In this document: positions 32,841 to 44,419 of the stretch, piece after piece
Position numbering within the stretch: the stretch's first letter is position 1
How the letters are laid out: every line of letters starts with the position of its first letter
From: Erythroxylum novogranatense
Taxonomy: Eukaryota > Streptophyta > Magnoliopsida > Malpighiales > Erythroxylaceae
Assembly: GCA_029891385.1 (NCBI GenBank)
Contig: CM057228.1
Location: forward strand, 25,944,809 to 26,008,808
Length of the DNA: 64,000 nt
Direction of reading: 5' to 3'
Notes under the pieces: generated by a model
Seen by the model: only the letters and a program-made list of their open reading frames with translations
What the model was told of the DNA's origin: nothing
Databases searched by the model: none
Translations under genes and position numbers: made by a program

Positions 32841-34890
32841 TCAACCTTAAGGGATAGAGAGAAAGAATGTTAGAATAGAATTACATGCATGATCATAAGG
32901 ACTTGCATGACAAGCATATGGCTCCCACTAGTTTCAAAGAATCCATAACCCTCATTACTTAATCCAAGAAACATTATGACAAATGTCCTAGTGGGTCGAT
33001 ATCCCACATTCCTAAAATGACCTCGATTTACCCAACAAGCCACCTTAGGTCAATCGGTAGGTATCACCATACCAATTGCATCATAGATATCCGACATTAC
33101 TAAAATGACCTTGGGTTTACCCAACAAGCCACCTTAGATCTATCGGCGGTATTGGTCATACCATTTGCTTCATAGATGCAACTATCGACGAAAGTGCTAT
33201 CAACTCGTGATGTATGCACACGCATTGGGTTATCAACTCTTGATGCGCTGCACATCCGATGTACACTACCCATTTCGCCTCGCCCACGCTGACCTTGAGT
33301 TTACTCAACAAATCAACGCTTCTTGTGAAGACCGACCCATTAATCCAAAAATCTTATTTTCATGGTTCGAACATATCCGTATAGAGTGAGCTTGGGTTTA
33401 CCCAACAACCCAACCCTATAAGAACTCTGGTTCTCCCCATATTAATGGAAGGCGTTAGTTTTCATATTATGTGGGAGGGTTTTCAAGTCTCATCTTTTTC
33501 TTATTCTCCAAGCTATAAGATTATAGTCACCATGACTATATAGAATGATTTAGGGCATTAGATCAATCACATTGAAACTATACCTAAAATCATCCATCAT
33601 CCCATCTTTGCATGTTGTAGTCGACTGCTGCATGTGCCAGTCGACTGGTGGAAGTGCTAGTCGACTGGTGCATGTGCTAGTCGACTACTATGGATTATTG
33701 TGCATGAACTAGTCGACTGGTGCATGTTCCAGTCGACTGGTGCACGTGCTAGTCGACTGGTACATGTGCTAGTCGACTTATATGCTCTGGCATGCTCTCT
33801 AATCGGCTAATTTCTTAATCCGTGTAGTTCAAATTCACAATATCAAGTGTAATATACTTTATTATGATATACTAATGAAACATTTTCATTGTTCCATGCT
33901 TACCATATATAGTCAAACTATACATGAAACTTGAAATCAATGAATACACTCTTATTCGTTTAGATTTTCAAATAATTTGAGAATATCAAACTATCACCGT
34001 AAGTATCTCTAGCTAGTCTACATTTTATCAAGATTACTTCGGCACTGGTCACAAAATTGTGACGGCCAAAACAATCAGGACATTGAAATACACTAACGAG
34101 ACACTAATGTGACATATTTGACATCCGAAAATTGTTTGGAAACCGAATTTCAAGAAATTCAATTTGGAAAGCATAAAACATCAATGTAACACATTTTTAA
34201 TCACATTAAAAATGATTCGAGGCATTGGAATTGAGAAATACACAATTATTCATTCCAAACAAAATAGCTCCAGCAACTTTCTCAAAACTGCCAAGCTTTG
34301 CATTTTGCTTGAAAAACTCATTCAAACAATTTCAATAAATTCTGAGAAAATTAAAGAGGTTACAACACGTTCACAACATGCTCCATGAATTGTTTTAGGA
34401 TTTATTTCCATCAAAAACTCATTCAACCTCAGCAACAAATCCAATGTAGAATCTGTGTTCCTCAACACAGTTATTCCCAGCAGCACACAATAAATTCTAA
34501 AATAAATAATAAATCACCTCGAAAACATTTTTCCTTTCTCATAGACATTAATAAACATCTTAGAAACATATCGGTGAAAGAAAATCCTAAAAAAAAAATT
34601 TCCACAATTTATTCTCGAATTTATAAGTATGCCTGTTCAAGGAATGTGCACAAAGACAGCAACCAGAACATTAAGGAATAAATTAGCAAAACCATATCAA
34701 ATCACATTGATAAATCCCGGGCTTCCACAGACATATGCAACAACATCTTGTGAACATATCTGGGTAAGAAAATTTCGAAAACTATATTTCTATACTGAAT
34801 TCGAAATTCACTCAATCAACATGCATCATCGTCACAAGCAATAAGGAACTCCGACCTAGTCATGGTTTCCTCGTTATATACGACACAAGT
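32841..34890 (-). other. Long untranslated leader of the Copia element
   Basis: Two kilobases between primer site and gag without a convincing frame. It includes duplicated text of the type TGACCTYGGTTTACCCAACA (near 33018, 33108, 33285 and 33390) and the dyad array at 33612-33779. Confidence 0.7.
33612..33779. repeat. 20-bp tandem array with AGTCGACT dyads
   Basis: Eight copies of AGTCGACT, mostly spaced by exactly 20 bp in units like TAGTCGACTGGTGCATGTGC. Flanking bases vary while the GTCGAC core is unchanged in all eight. Confidence 0.95.
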
Positions 34891-34903
34891 GGCTCTGATA
34901 CCA
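34891..34903 (-). other. Primer binding site of the Copia element (initiator tRNA-Met)
   Basis: The plus strand reads GGCTCTGATACCA, one base from the 5' LTR start at 34905. Confidence 0.95.
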
Positions 34904-34904
34904 C

Positions 34905-35355
34905 TGTAGGAAAATTCCGGTGTGAGCATCACATGCCCACGGTGCGGAAAAAAAAAATTTTTGTTCCGGGACCTTCCCGAAAGCCAAGATCCATGTGACT
35001 ATATAACAAACTCAAACCATAACGACCAAAGGAGACCGTCTCTAACGATATCCACACAGAGATCGGAGAACCTATCCGGGACAAACCCTTTGACCCGGGA
35101 ATAGCTAGAACAAATTAAAGACTGCTAGATCTTACCTTTGTTCTTAGAGAGCTATGATCAATGATGAAGAAGGAGGAAGATGAAGCTTGGAGAATGATGA
35201 TTGTCGTATGTCTTTGAGAGGAAGCTTGAAAAACTCTTTTTCAACTAACCTTCTCTCTATCAACGACGATCAACTCTCTTATCTTCTTAAGCCTTATGTC
35301 TTTAACTCTTTAAAGACATATTAAAATGCTAAGGTGGAGACGCTTCCACGTTAGC

Positions 35356-35398
<43 letters not shown>

Positions 35399-36761
35399 AA
35401 GATGATAAGGCTTCCTCTCCTTCATCCACGTGACACACATATATATTTATATTAATTCATTAATTCTTTAATTAATTAATCATATATATATATATGTATA
35501 TATCTGCTGAAGTGGTCCAGTCACACTGGGGTCGGTCCTACCGGCCTACCGGGTCCCGATATGGGAAAACCCACCGAAAACCTTTCTCAGCAATATCGAT
35601 GTCACGATCTTATTGAGACATATCTCGATCTCATCGGGATCCATTTAATCATGTTGCTCTCCAAATATTGGATCTCTATCCAAAACTATTTTACAAATTC
35701 TCCGAGACACTCTTATGCGTGTGTCCCATTAGGTTCCTGGTTATGTTGGCCACTTAGATTAACACTTAATCTAAGCAAGTCATGAGCTGTATCTAGCAAC
35801 ACATCATGACCCCCAATTGACCAGAAAGTAATTGGTTTGACGAATGAACATATATTCATCATGAACCATATCACGAACCTTTCCATAGACAATTACCGTG
35901 CAATTCGTCATTTCACCATGCTATACCCCACTTGGTTATGAGTATGGGCAAAGTGTCAACTCTCACTAGACCGACTATGTCAAATCTAGTCCAAGTGATT
36001 TCAGTTCTTTTCCTGGGACTCATTACTTAATATGTCAATGAAGACACTCTTCATGACATATGTATTCTGACCAGAGATTTCCTAGTAATGACCCTGACAA
36101 GAGGCCATGGGTATCATCTTCTGCTATCACAGAAGTGGTGAATCCTCTATTGGCTACTCAATTACCTTCGAATACCTCAAACTGCACCCAATCACCACCC
36201 CATGAGCGACCTCGGAAGGCAACAAGGAATGGAGTCAGCACGTAATCAAGATTCAAGATATCCTCGAGTACCTCAAGTCTAAGGATACTTGCACCATTGC
36301 TATGATGAGATTATCACCGACATTAGAATAGGACATCCATGTGATGATCTCATATCAGTCATCCAATGTACTTACTACCTCTAGTAAGCATCCACATCTC
36401 AACCCTAAATATCTCATATTTACGCTTCGAGATCCACCGCTTGATCAAATCAAGGAGCTTGAGATGTGATAGTCCGTCCGGATTACCGATGTCCAGCCTC
36501 GTGAATCCTATGACTAGGATAATTTAGATATTGACATAATTGCACATGATAGGAATCTCAGTAGTATGATCACATCATAATTTCCTTCATGCTATGTCAT
36601 ATATCAAGGACTTCATTAATTTTCTTATTGATCAATATAAGTTCATAAATAATGAACAGCAAAGTAATGAAATATGCCTTTCTTTATTTATTCATAAAGT
36701 CTGTACACAACTTTGTACAAAACGCGCTAAAGGCAATTGCCTTTAGGGCACAACTCTAACA
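34905..36761 (-). repeat. 5' LTR of the Copia element
   Basis: 1857 bp, matching 27092-28926 with scattered substitutions and a TA microsatellite (35358-35393). It ends CTCTAACA and is followed by the ACGAT duplication. Confidence 0.95.
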
Positions 36762-36766
36762 ACGAT

Positions 36767-37616
36767 GGGTTCTTCTCCTTGGTGATTTTCGATTCTTCCT
36801 TGGAGATTTGTGTTTGATCCTTCCTTGTGGTTAAAGATCAATGAAAACCTTGAGAGAAGAAGAAGATTTGATGAGTTTAGAGGGTTCACCGTCGGTGTAG
36901 AGAGAAGAGTAAGGGTTGGAGGATTTTCGGTAGATTTGAGATTTTGAGCTTGATTGGTAAGTGATTTGGTTTTAATGTTGTTATTTATTGTGTTAAATGC
37001 ATTCATGTGGTTAAATGTTAAAGATTGGGTAGTTGGAGTGAATTAATACTAGTTTTAGAGAGAGAAAATTTGGAGAAAACTCGTCGGAGAAGACGAGCTG
37101 TGACTCGCACGTCGTGGCGTGCGAAAAGCCTCGTCGCAGAGAATTATCATATAATTCATCACGGTGAGCAGGAGGGAGGACGTCGCAGCGAGCTCAAAAG
37201 CATTGGACGCCGCGGCGAGCTCCTCTTGACGTCGCGACGAGTTCTCTTCCATGCGTCGCGGCGAGCCCCAAGAGAAATGTTTGCCGCGGCGAGCAACCTC
37301 ACACGTCTGCATTTGAGTCATTCTAATTTTTTTGAGTAAATGTGTATTTCCGCATATTTGTACTGTTATTCAAAGGGCCCAATTGATTAATTCTGTATTG
37401 TTATTTGTTTAGTGAAATAGTATTTGATTGAAAATGTTTCATATTGCGGGCCCAAATTGTTTACCGATTTACGCGCACTCGATTTATTCCAAAAGAAGAA
37501 TGCATTATCGAGTTTTTGAATTGTTTGACTGCTCTAGCATACTACCCTCGCGGGTCACGGGAGTATGATATCACCGTCGATGTTGGGTTCGGATCTCGCG
37601 GGAGTGGGGTGCTACA
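36767..37616 (+). repeat. 3' LTR of the LARD-like element, second part
   Basis: It resumes GGGTTCTTCTCC exactly where 27091 stopped. About 1.44 kb present in the 5' LTR (from 21487 to about 22922) is missing at 37306, joined at a short GTC microhomology. The deletion removes the leader intron. It ends GGTGCTACA before the GCATG duplication. Confidence 0.93.
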
Positions 37617-37621
37617 GCATG

Positions 37622-37776
37622 ACCAGGAGAGCTCGGAGAGGAGAACCTTCAACAGGCGAGATGGAGACCTTAAATCGATCAAGATGCAGATCCCAACATT
37701 CAAGGGTACGAATGATGCTGAGGCATATTTCGAGTGGGAAAGGAAGGTTGATTTGATCTTCAAGTGCCATAACTTC
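37622..37776 (+). pseudogene. Gag core piece of the plus-strand CRM-like element
   Basis: It encodes IKMQIPTFKG and AYFEWERKVDLIFKCHNF, the start of the plant Gypsy gag core. It continues at 42101 after removal of the solo LTR (TSD ACTTC). Confidence 0.85.
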
Positions 37777-39119
37777 TGTAACATCCCATCTCCGATGGGA
37801 AGGGTATTTTAGTAAATTGGGACGGAGACGGGTTAGGAGTATTAAATTATATCTCGGCATGAACATATGTCATGCGCCTCTATAAATGGTGAGTTTTGCA
37901 CAGCATATAGTCATACATGCATTCATGACATTTCCTACCTAAGTGTCTAATTGTGATCTTTCGTGAAATTGGTGTGATAATGGATTTGAAAAATTATTCG
38001 AGTGCGCTATAGAGTGTTTTACATTTTATGAATTTATGGAATTTTCTGGAATTATCCGGAGAAAAGTCCTGCACCGCAAAATCGCGATACATGGCTTAAA
38101 AGTGTTTTTGTCGTGAAAGTGTGGTTTTCGTGTTTAAAAATTATTGGGAGTGGACTGTCTTATGATTTACAATTTTGGGCAATTTAGGTAATTTTCAAAA
38201 ATGATTCGAAAATTCTGAAATTTCCTAACGGAAAAAATTGCCAATTGGCGAACCGATTGAATTTCTACTGATTTTGGATCTATCCTAGTATTTACCTTGA
38301 AGGGATCCATAATTGGACCCTTAAAACTAGTGGAACCAAAATGGGATTGCATTTTTGGTCTTGGTTTTACTTTTGTCAAAAGAAATTTTGATTGGTTTTG
38401 ACTTTTCCACATTTGATTATTTGACCTAAGCATTTAATGCTTAAGGATGACTTGGCCATAGCCTAGAATTTTCGATTGCTCTCTTAAAAAGGGATAAAAA
38501 GATGAGTTGTTGGTTTGTTTCTCATCACCATCCGAAATCTACTTTGCTTCTTCTCCTCTCCATCCATTTTCCTCCTTTAAAATAAATTCTTCTTCCAAAC
38601 TCAAGCTTTCCTTCATGCAACCAAGTTGTGTTCTTGCCATGGTGATGAGCTACTTGCATGGGGTTAGAAGAAGTGGTTAGAAAGAATAGGAAAGAAAGAA
38701 GTGAAGAGAATTGAAAGATTGAAAGAGTGGAAAATTGGAAGCTTAAGTAGGTAAGTTGTTTTGTTAGTTTTAATTATGCATTTAATGAATCATGGTGGAG
38801 AGATACATTTAATGGGAATTTTGATGCATTTATTATGATTATTGAAGCCTTACTTTGATGCCAAGTAGTGTTTAAATTGTTGGGTTTAAGACTAAGTTTA
38901 AGTATGACTTGAAAGTTGTATGATTGTAGTGTTTTTAGCTTGATTGTAATTGCATGTTGATGATGAATTGTGCATAGGAATTGAGGAATTATTGCTGCCA
39001 ACTTATGGTAGGTATTCCTAGTGAATGTAGGAATGATCTAGGGACTGATTTTGTGTCCAAGTGAGATGCTTATGGTAGTAGAATTTGAATTGGCATGATA
39101 GGAAGTGTATTGGAAAAGT

Positions 39120-40260
39120 AAAGCTGAAAATGGATTTTGACCTACTGTACTGTTTTATTCATAACTCATTGTATAGAAATGAAAATGAGGTGAGGTTTGT
39201 GGCCTCTTAAACTTTGGGATGTTAGCTACATTTTTGTGTGAAATAGGTGTTGTCAAATTGTAACTCTAATAGGTTGAAATTTGGCATGGAAAGTTACTGT
39301 TTTATTGCCTGTGAACAGTAACCGAAACCTTACCCTATGAGCTTTGCTGATTTTTCTAAATTAATTGGTAGGGAACTAGGAAAAATGGTCTTCATGGAAG
39401 TTGAGGCATATTGAGTTAGCTTTCCATTGCCACTGATCTTGCTAATTTTCGAGTTGTATATTGGGAGATATGAACTGATTCCTATGGACTGGTTTTGGGC
39501 ATGTTGATGAAACCTAGTCAAAGTGTTGATTTTGTGAGTATTCTGCTTGGAAGCAATTTTAGCAATTTTTGTGGACTGAATTGGTGTGAGTGATCTTATG
39601 AAAAGTTGTATAGGAAGACATTATCTTGAAAATGAGATATGGCATATAATTTTTAGAGGTCAGAGTTGGGAGTTATGATTTTGCAAAAACTGATCCTGCA
39701 TTAGGTTAGGAATTGCTGATCATGGCAGTAACTTGTATGACAGTTTTTAAATAGTTAGAAATTAAATTGGAAATTGAGTTCTTCATAAAAATTGAAGTTT
39801 GAGGATTTATCTTTTCAGGGGTATAAAGTTCAGATTTTTCTGACTTGTGTACAGGGAGTTATGCTTGTTATAAGTTTACTGCTCAAATTGAATGATTTCA
39901 GGGACAGCAACATTGAGTGAATTAATTGACTTGTTTACCAATGGAATTTGATTTTGGGTTGTTCATGAAAGTTGTAGATTACATTGTGAACTTATTGAGA
40001 ATATTTATGTGGTAATTTTTGGCTAAAGAATCTGAGAGTTATGGAAATTTCAATGTACTGTTCTGTTTTAATGGGATTTGAGTAGGCAGTAGCTTTGAAG
40101 GGATTTTTGACACCCTTAGAGGTGAAATTGATTTTTATGGTCTTCTTGAGAATTGTAGAGGGTTTCATGATCTTTCCAACGAGATATAGTGGGTAATTTT
40201 CTGAATTGTGTGCAATGAATTATGGGTGTTAAAAAATTGGATTGGAAATTAGAAAAAAAA
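39120..40260 (+). repeat. Degenerate modules with GAAAGTTGTAGA and GAGTTATG cores
   Basis: About five units of roughly 90-190 bp. The clearest, at 39963-40050, runs from ATGAAAGTTGTAGAT to CTGAGAGTTATGG. The second half recurs near 39685 and 39850, the first half near 40140. Confidence 0.6.
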
Positions 40261-40280
40261 GGGAATGGGATTACGCTTGG

Positions 40281-40350
40281 GTCACTGTAGGCGACGTCGC
40301 CTCTAGTGACGGCAAAAGGGCCGCGCGTCGCTAGGCGACGCTGGTCGCCC
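40281..40350. repeat. Nested CpG palindromes
   Basis: GGCGACGTCGCC (40290-40301) is a perfect palindrome inside outer arms GTCACT and AGTGAC (40281-40310). Next to it GCGTCGC-TAG-GCGACGC (40325-40341) is a perfect hairpin. Confidence 0.9.
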
Positions 40351-40892
40351 TAGCTTATTTAGGCTGATGAAGGCAGCCCGGCTGGGCGAGACGCCGCCTC
40401 AGCGTGGCTGACCTAAATTTTCTTTTTTTTTTAATTTATTATTTTATTATTTTTATTTATTAATTGATAATTTGGGATTTCATGCTTCTTTTGTCAATTT
40501 CTTTCCGTCCGACATCCGATTGACCTGATTCTTGAGGCATCGGATTCAGAGAATATTTAATTTCATTTTGTGAGAAATTGGGAATTTTGGACGGAAATTG
40601 ACGTGGCCCCTGTGGCGGAGCCTTTAATCACTATTTTGTTTAATCGGGGACCTATAGAGGTCCAATTGCGCACCGTCGGTGCCAATAGGTTTCTAATTTT
40701 CAGACGGATTTTGTTATGGGAAATTTGGATTTAAATAAAAATTCATGAACATGCATATTTCACCTACATATGCACAAATTGCATCTGTAGTCTGTAGTGA
40801 CTCGTTCTTTCTCTGTTTCTTATAGAGGCCCAAGTGGAGCGTCGTCAGACCGACGGGGCGGAAACTTCCCGGCATTAGCTCGAAAGTAATAG

Positions 40893-41669
40893 GTGAGTAA
40901 CCTAGTTGGTTTCTCAACCTTATGTGTTTATTAATTATATGCATTGATTGCCATGAGGATGCAAGGATGGATATATGTAATTGATTGTTTTGATTGATTT
41001 CGGACCATGGGTGTTCGAAATAATGGATTGTGATATTGAAGTGCAAATGAAAATAAGTGCGTGATAATGCATTAGTAAATTGGATTGTAAATGTGATAGA
41101 TTAGTAAATTGGATTGTAAATGTGATAGTGAAACGAAAGGTAAATGCATGGGAATGAATACCGGACTGAAAGTCCGAGAACATTGGAAAATGATCGGAAA
41201 TGCGATAATTGGATATTGAAAATGACATGTGCATTCATGCATAGTAAATGATCGATAATGGTAGTTGTGACCGTGTCGCCACCGATTTGAGCTTTAAGCT
41301 CAACGCACAGGGCCTCGTGCCCAACGTATTCCGAGCCTCGGCTCGATGATCAGGGCTATGCCCAACGTTTCGGGGCTTTAAGCCCAATGTTTCATAGCCA
41401 ATGGCTCAACGTATATGAGCTCAGACGCACGGTCACAACAACGAAAGAAAATGGAAGAGTCACATGCACACTCGCATAAATGAATGTTTAAAGTGAATTG
41501 TGTGAAAGGTTTATTGCCTTATCAAATGTGAAATTGAGTGCTGTGATTTCTTGTTTATGATATATATACAATATTGTGTGATTGAGTGGATATGCATGAG
41601 TTGGGTGAACCATCGATGATGGTTTCTCACCGAGTTCGCAAACTCACCCAACATTGCATCTATTTTCAG
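40893..41669 (+). other. Predicted leader intron in the solo LTR
   Basis: Donor ATAG/GTGAGTAACC, acceptor TCTATTTTCAG. The hairpin GAGTT-CGCA-AACTC (41632-41645) ends 24 nt before the AG. The hairpin array (41287-41425) and AACCATCGATGATGGTT (41608-41624) lie inside. Confidence 0.5.
41287..41425 (+). repeat. Array of short hairpins with AACGTA-like linkers
   Basis: GAGCTTTAAGCTC, GGGCCTCGTGCCC, GAGCCTCGGCTC, GGGCTATGCCC, GGGCTTTAAGCCC and AGCCAATGGCT follow one another. Most are followed by AACGCA, AACGTA, AACGTT or AATGTT. Confidence 0.8.
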
Positions 41670-42100
41670 AAATAGAGAGTACCCGTTGGACACACGGAGT
41701 ACGATATCGCTAGCAAGACAGCAGTATCGGTCGGGATCGAGTCGTCTGTATCTGCATTAGTGTATTAATTTGGTATTTAATAGGCCCAATTGTTTACATG
41801 TAATTGTATAGAGTGGTGAGCACTAATGAGTGCTAATAATGAGTGAAATTGTTTTATCAAGAAATGGTTAAAATGTTTTGTTATAATTGGGCCAAGTCAA
41901 TGATTGCTTTTATGACTCTAATGCTTTTGAAAGAAAAGATAATGTCATGCGTAATCTAATGTTTTTGAAAGAAAAAAATGTCATATGATTTTATTAATAA
42001 GGTAATGAATGTTCTAAGACGCCACCCTCATGGTCACGGCTCGAGATATCACCATGGATATCAGGTTCGGGTCTCGTCGGGAGTGGGGTGCTACAACTTC

Positions 42101-42985
42101 TCAGAGGAGAAGAAGGTAAAACTTGTTGCTGTTGAATTTACAAATAATGCACTAATATGGTGGGATTAGCTTGTGACCTCTAGGAGGAGGAATGGAAAGA
42201 GACCCATCAATACTTGGGCAGCAATGAAGGCATGCATGAGGAAGAGATTTGTGTCTTCTTACCATTATGGGGAGATGCATCAAAAGCTTCAAAGACTCAC
42301 ATAAGGGTCTAAGTTAGGAGAGGACTACCACAAGTAAATGGAGATTGCTATAATCTGTACTAATATAGTGGAGGACACCGAGGCCACCATGGCAAGGTTT
42401 TTGAGTAGATTGAATAGGGAGATAGCAAATGTGGTGGAGTTACAACATTACTTGGAGATTGAGGACATGGTGAACATAGCCATGAAGGTGAAGAGACAGC
42501 TCAAAGCTAAAGTGATAGCAAGGAGTGAAGCAAGTTCTAATTACTCATGGAACTCAAAATGGCCCAAGAAGGAGGAGAAGTCCAAAAATAAAGGGGTGAA
42601 ATTCAAGGAAACACCTAAGAAACCAATTGGAGGATTTGATCAAAAAGGTACTTCTAACACCCAAGCTACTTTTAGTAAACATTCATCTATAAAATGTTTT
42701 AAATGTTTGGGTACTGGCCATATTTCTTCTCAATGCCCTAATAGAAAAGTGATGTATATAAGGGATAATGGGGTTATTGATTCTAAGGATAGTGATGTTG
42801 ATGATTTTCCATGTGATAGTGTTTGTGATGATGATGATGAATGTGTGGAAAGAGATGTCACAAGAGAAGCACTTGTAGTTAGGAGAGTGTTAAGTGTTAG
42901 AGTTAGAGATGAGATTCTAGATCAGAGGAGAACCTATTCCATTCAAGGTGTTTGGTGGGTGGAAAGGTATGTAACTTTATCATAA
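42101..42985 (+). pseudogene. Gag C-terminal half with zinc knuckle, plus-strand CRM-like element
   Basis: EEKKVKLVAVEFTNNALIWW continues the gag core from 37776, followed by RKRFVSSYHYGEMHQKLQ, ATMARFLSRLNREIANVVEL (about 42385-42445), a basic stretch and the knuckle CFKCLGTGHISSQC (CX2CX4HX4C, about 42697-42738). An acidic Asp-rich stretch follows (42780-42850). Stops near 42168 and 42300-42340 break the first part; the last 215 codons are open. Confidence 0.9.
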
Positions 42986-43675
42986 ATGGATGTATTTGTA
43001 CTAATGGGTCTAGTCGAACTATGGTGGAAAAATTAGGCTTGACATGTAGGAAACATCTGGAGCCATATAATTTATAGTGGTTTAATGATAGTGCGGATGC
43101 GAAGGTGACTAGATAGGTACTGGTGCCATTTTCTGTAGGGGGAATGAGGATGAGTTGTTGTGTGATATGAAACCCATGGAGGCAGGACATTTGCTATTAG
43201 AGAGGCCTTGGTAGTTTGATAGGCGAGTATCACTTGATGGATACACAAACAAGTACTCATTCAAATTCAAGGGAAACAACTTCACTTTGTTACCTTTATT
43301 GCCTCATGAGATCTACCTGGACCAAGTTAAAGCTTTGCAAAGAGAGGAGGGTTTGGGTAGTGAGATAAAGAATAATGATGAGGGAAAAGAGGCCCCAAAG
43401 AAAAGAGAGATTGGCCCAATAGGGAGTGACTGCATAGGTGAAGAAAAGAAAGTGGGATGTGCAGCAGAGAAAAGTTCAGGGAGAGAAAAGAAGAGTGAAA
43501 AGAAAGAGAAAAGAGTGAGTTTGTATGCTAGAGGAAAAGACGTGAGGAGAGCAACTGGAAAGAAGAAAGCACTTGTGATAGTTAGGTATAGAGAGTGTTT
43601 AGTTTTTGATACTAGCCTCTTGATTCTTTGCCTAGTGTATTTTCATCTCTATTGTAGGATTATTCAGATGTCTTT
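42986..43675 (+). pseudogene. Decayed protease and linker, plus-strand CRM-like element
   Basis: A protease-like block reads CNFIINGCICTNGSS and MVEKLGLTCRKH (about 42970-43055), where the active-site Asp of the family appears as Asn. It is followed by a GRPW-like remnant, then KYSFKFKGNNFTLLPL (43250-43300) and a Lys/Glu-rich spacer. Several stops interrupt it. Confidence 0.65.
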
Positions 43676-44169
43676 TCTATGGAGATGCCCAAGGGACTGC
43701 CACCCTTGAGAGGCATAAAGAACCAGATAGACTTTGTGCCCGAAGCTCAGATTCCTAATCACCCAGCTTATAGGAGCAAACTTGAAGACACAAAGGAGCT
43801 TCAAAAACAAGTTGATGAGCTATTGGAGAAAGGACATGTGAGGGAGAGCTTGAGTCCTTATATTGTGCCTGTATTGCTGGTGCTAAAGAAAGATGAAACT
43901 TGGAGGATGTGTGTGGACTGCAGAGTTGGGAATCAAATCACTGTCAAGTATCGCCATCTTATTCCTAGGTTAGATGATATGCTTGATGAATTGCATAGTA
44001 CATGTACCTTTAAGAAGATTGATTTGAAAAGTGGATACCACCAGATTAGAATGAAACCAGGAGATGAATGGAAAACTGCTTTTAAAACTAAATATGGGTT
44101 GTATAAGTGGTTAGTCATGCCATTTGGTTTAACTAATGAACCCAGCACTTTTATGAGTTTGATGAGCAT
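43676..44169 (+). pseudogene. N-terminal half of Gypsy reverse transcriptase
   Basis: PKGLPPLRGIKNQIDFVPEA, AYRSKLEDTKELQKQVDELL, WRMCVDCRVGNQITVKYRH, FKKIDLKSGYHQIRMKPGDE and MPFGLTNEPSTFM are in one open frame. The catalytic FDD box and everything to the integrase C-terminus are missing. Confidence 0.93.
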
Positions 44170-44408
44170 TTCTTAGTAAATTTGTGGTTGTTTGGGTTTG
44201 GGTGCATCTAAGGAAGGAGAGGTTTCCTAACCAGTGGAAATCTAAGTTAGATCCTAGGGGTGATGGTCTATTCCAACTGTTAGAGATGATAAATGACAAC
44301 GCCTACAAGATTGACCTACCAGGTGAGTATTCTATTTCTGCAACTTTTAATATTACTAATCTTTTTCCTTTTGATATGGATTCAAATTTGAGGACGAATC
44401 TTCTTTAG
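44170..44408 (+). pseudogene. RT fragment fused to integrase C-terminus by internal deletion
   Basis: SKFVVV of RT runs in frame into [13 protein letters not shown] of the integrase tail, then [20 protein letters not shown] and LRTNLL. The intact order on the related minus-strand element (45384-47473) shows that RT catalytic box, RNase H and most of integrase were lost in one step, between TTTG-containing short repeats. Confidence 0.88.
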
Positions 44409-44419
44409 GAGGGAGGGAC
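44407..44419 (+). other. Polypurine tract of the plus-strand CRM-like element
   Basis: AGGAGGGAGGGAC lies immediately before the 3' LTR start at 44420. Confidence 0.85.

Larger units (their letters stand above)
27092..36761 (-). mobile_element. Ty1/Copia element, minus strand (TSD ACGAT)
   Basis: LTRs at 27092-28926 and 34905-36761 share ends TGTAGGAAAAT and CTCTAACA, flanked by ACGAT at 27087-27091 and 36762-36766. The order on the minus strand is primer site, a 2-kb leader with a dyad array, gag, integrase, then reverse transcriptase with RNase H. Integrase before RT defines Copia. All coding blocks are broken by frameshifts. The right LTR has a 21-bp stretch near 35610 that the left lacks. 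Confidence 0.95.
20324..37616 (+). mobile_element. Non-autonomous LARD-like Gypsy element (TSD GCATG)
   Basis: The 5' LTR is 20324-23232. The 3' LTR is 26472-27091 plus 36767-37616, split by a Copia insertion. GCATG duplications flank it. The 3.2-kb interior (23233-26471) has no recognisable gag or pol, although just before the polypurine tract a relic of the chromovirus pol tail remains (TTCGAAGACGAAATTTTT). Long, still similar LTRs around a non-coding interior fit a large retrotransposon derivative moved in trans. Tekay-type ancestry is inferred from the tail and the LTR structure. Confidence 0.85.
37777..42095 (+). mobile_element. Solo LTR, 4.3 kb (TSD ACTTC)
   Basis: TGTAACATCCC start and GGTGCTACA end like the LARD-like LTR, flanked by exact ACTTC (37772-37776 and 42096-42100). 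It contains one copy of each LTR landmark and no primer site or polypurine tract, so it is a single LTR left by LTR-LTR recombination. It exceeds the related 2.9-kb LTR mainly by GTTATG-type modules (39120-40260). Confidence 0.92.

Noticed and set aside
33612..33779. CRISPR-like array
   Set aside because: The 20-bp units are contiguous dyad repeats without unique spacers of spacer length, in a plant Copia leader with no cas genes.
37777..42095. A complete element with its own interior
   Set aside because: LTR landmarks occur only once, and no primer site, polypurine tract or coding block lies between the ACTTC duplications.
42780..42985. A separate host gene with an Asp-rich domain
   Set aside because: It is in frame with the gag zinc knuckle and sits where CRM-like gag-protease linkers lie.
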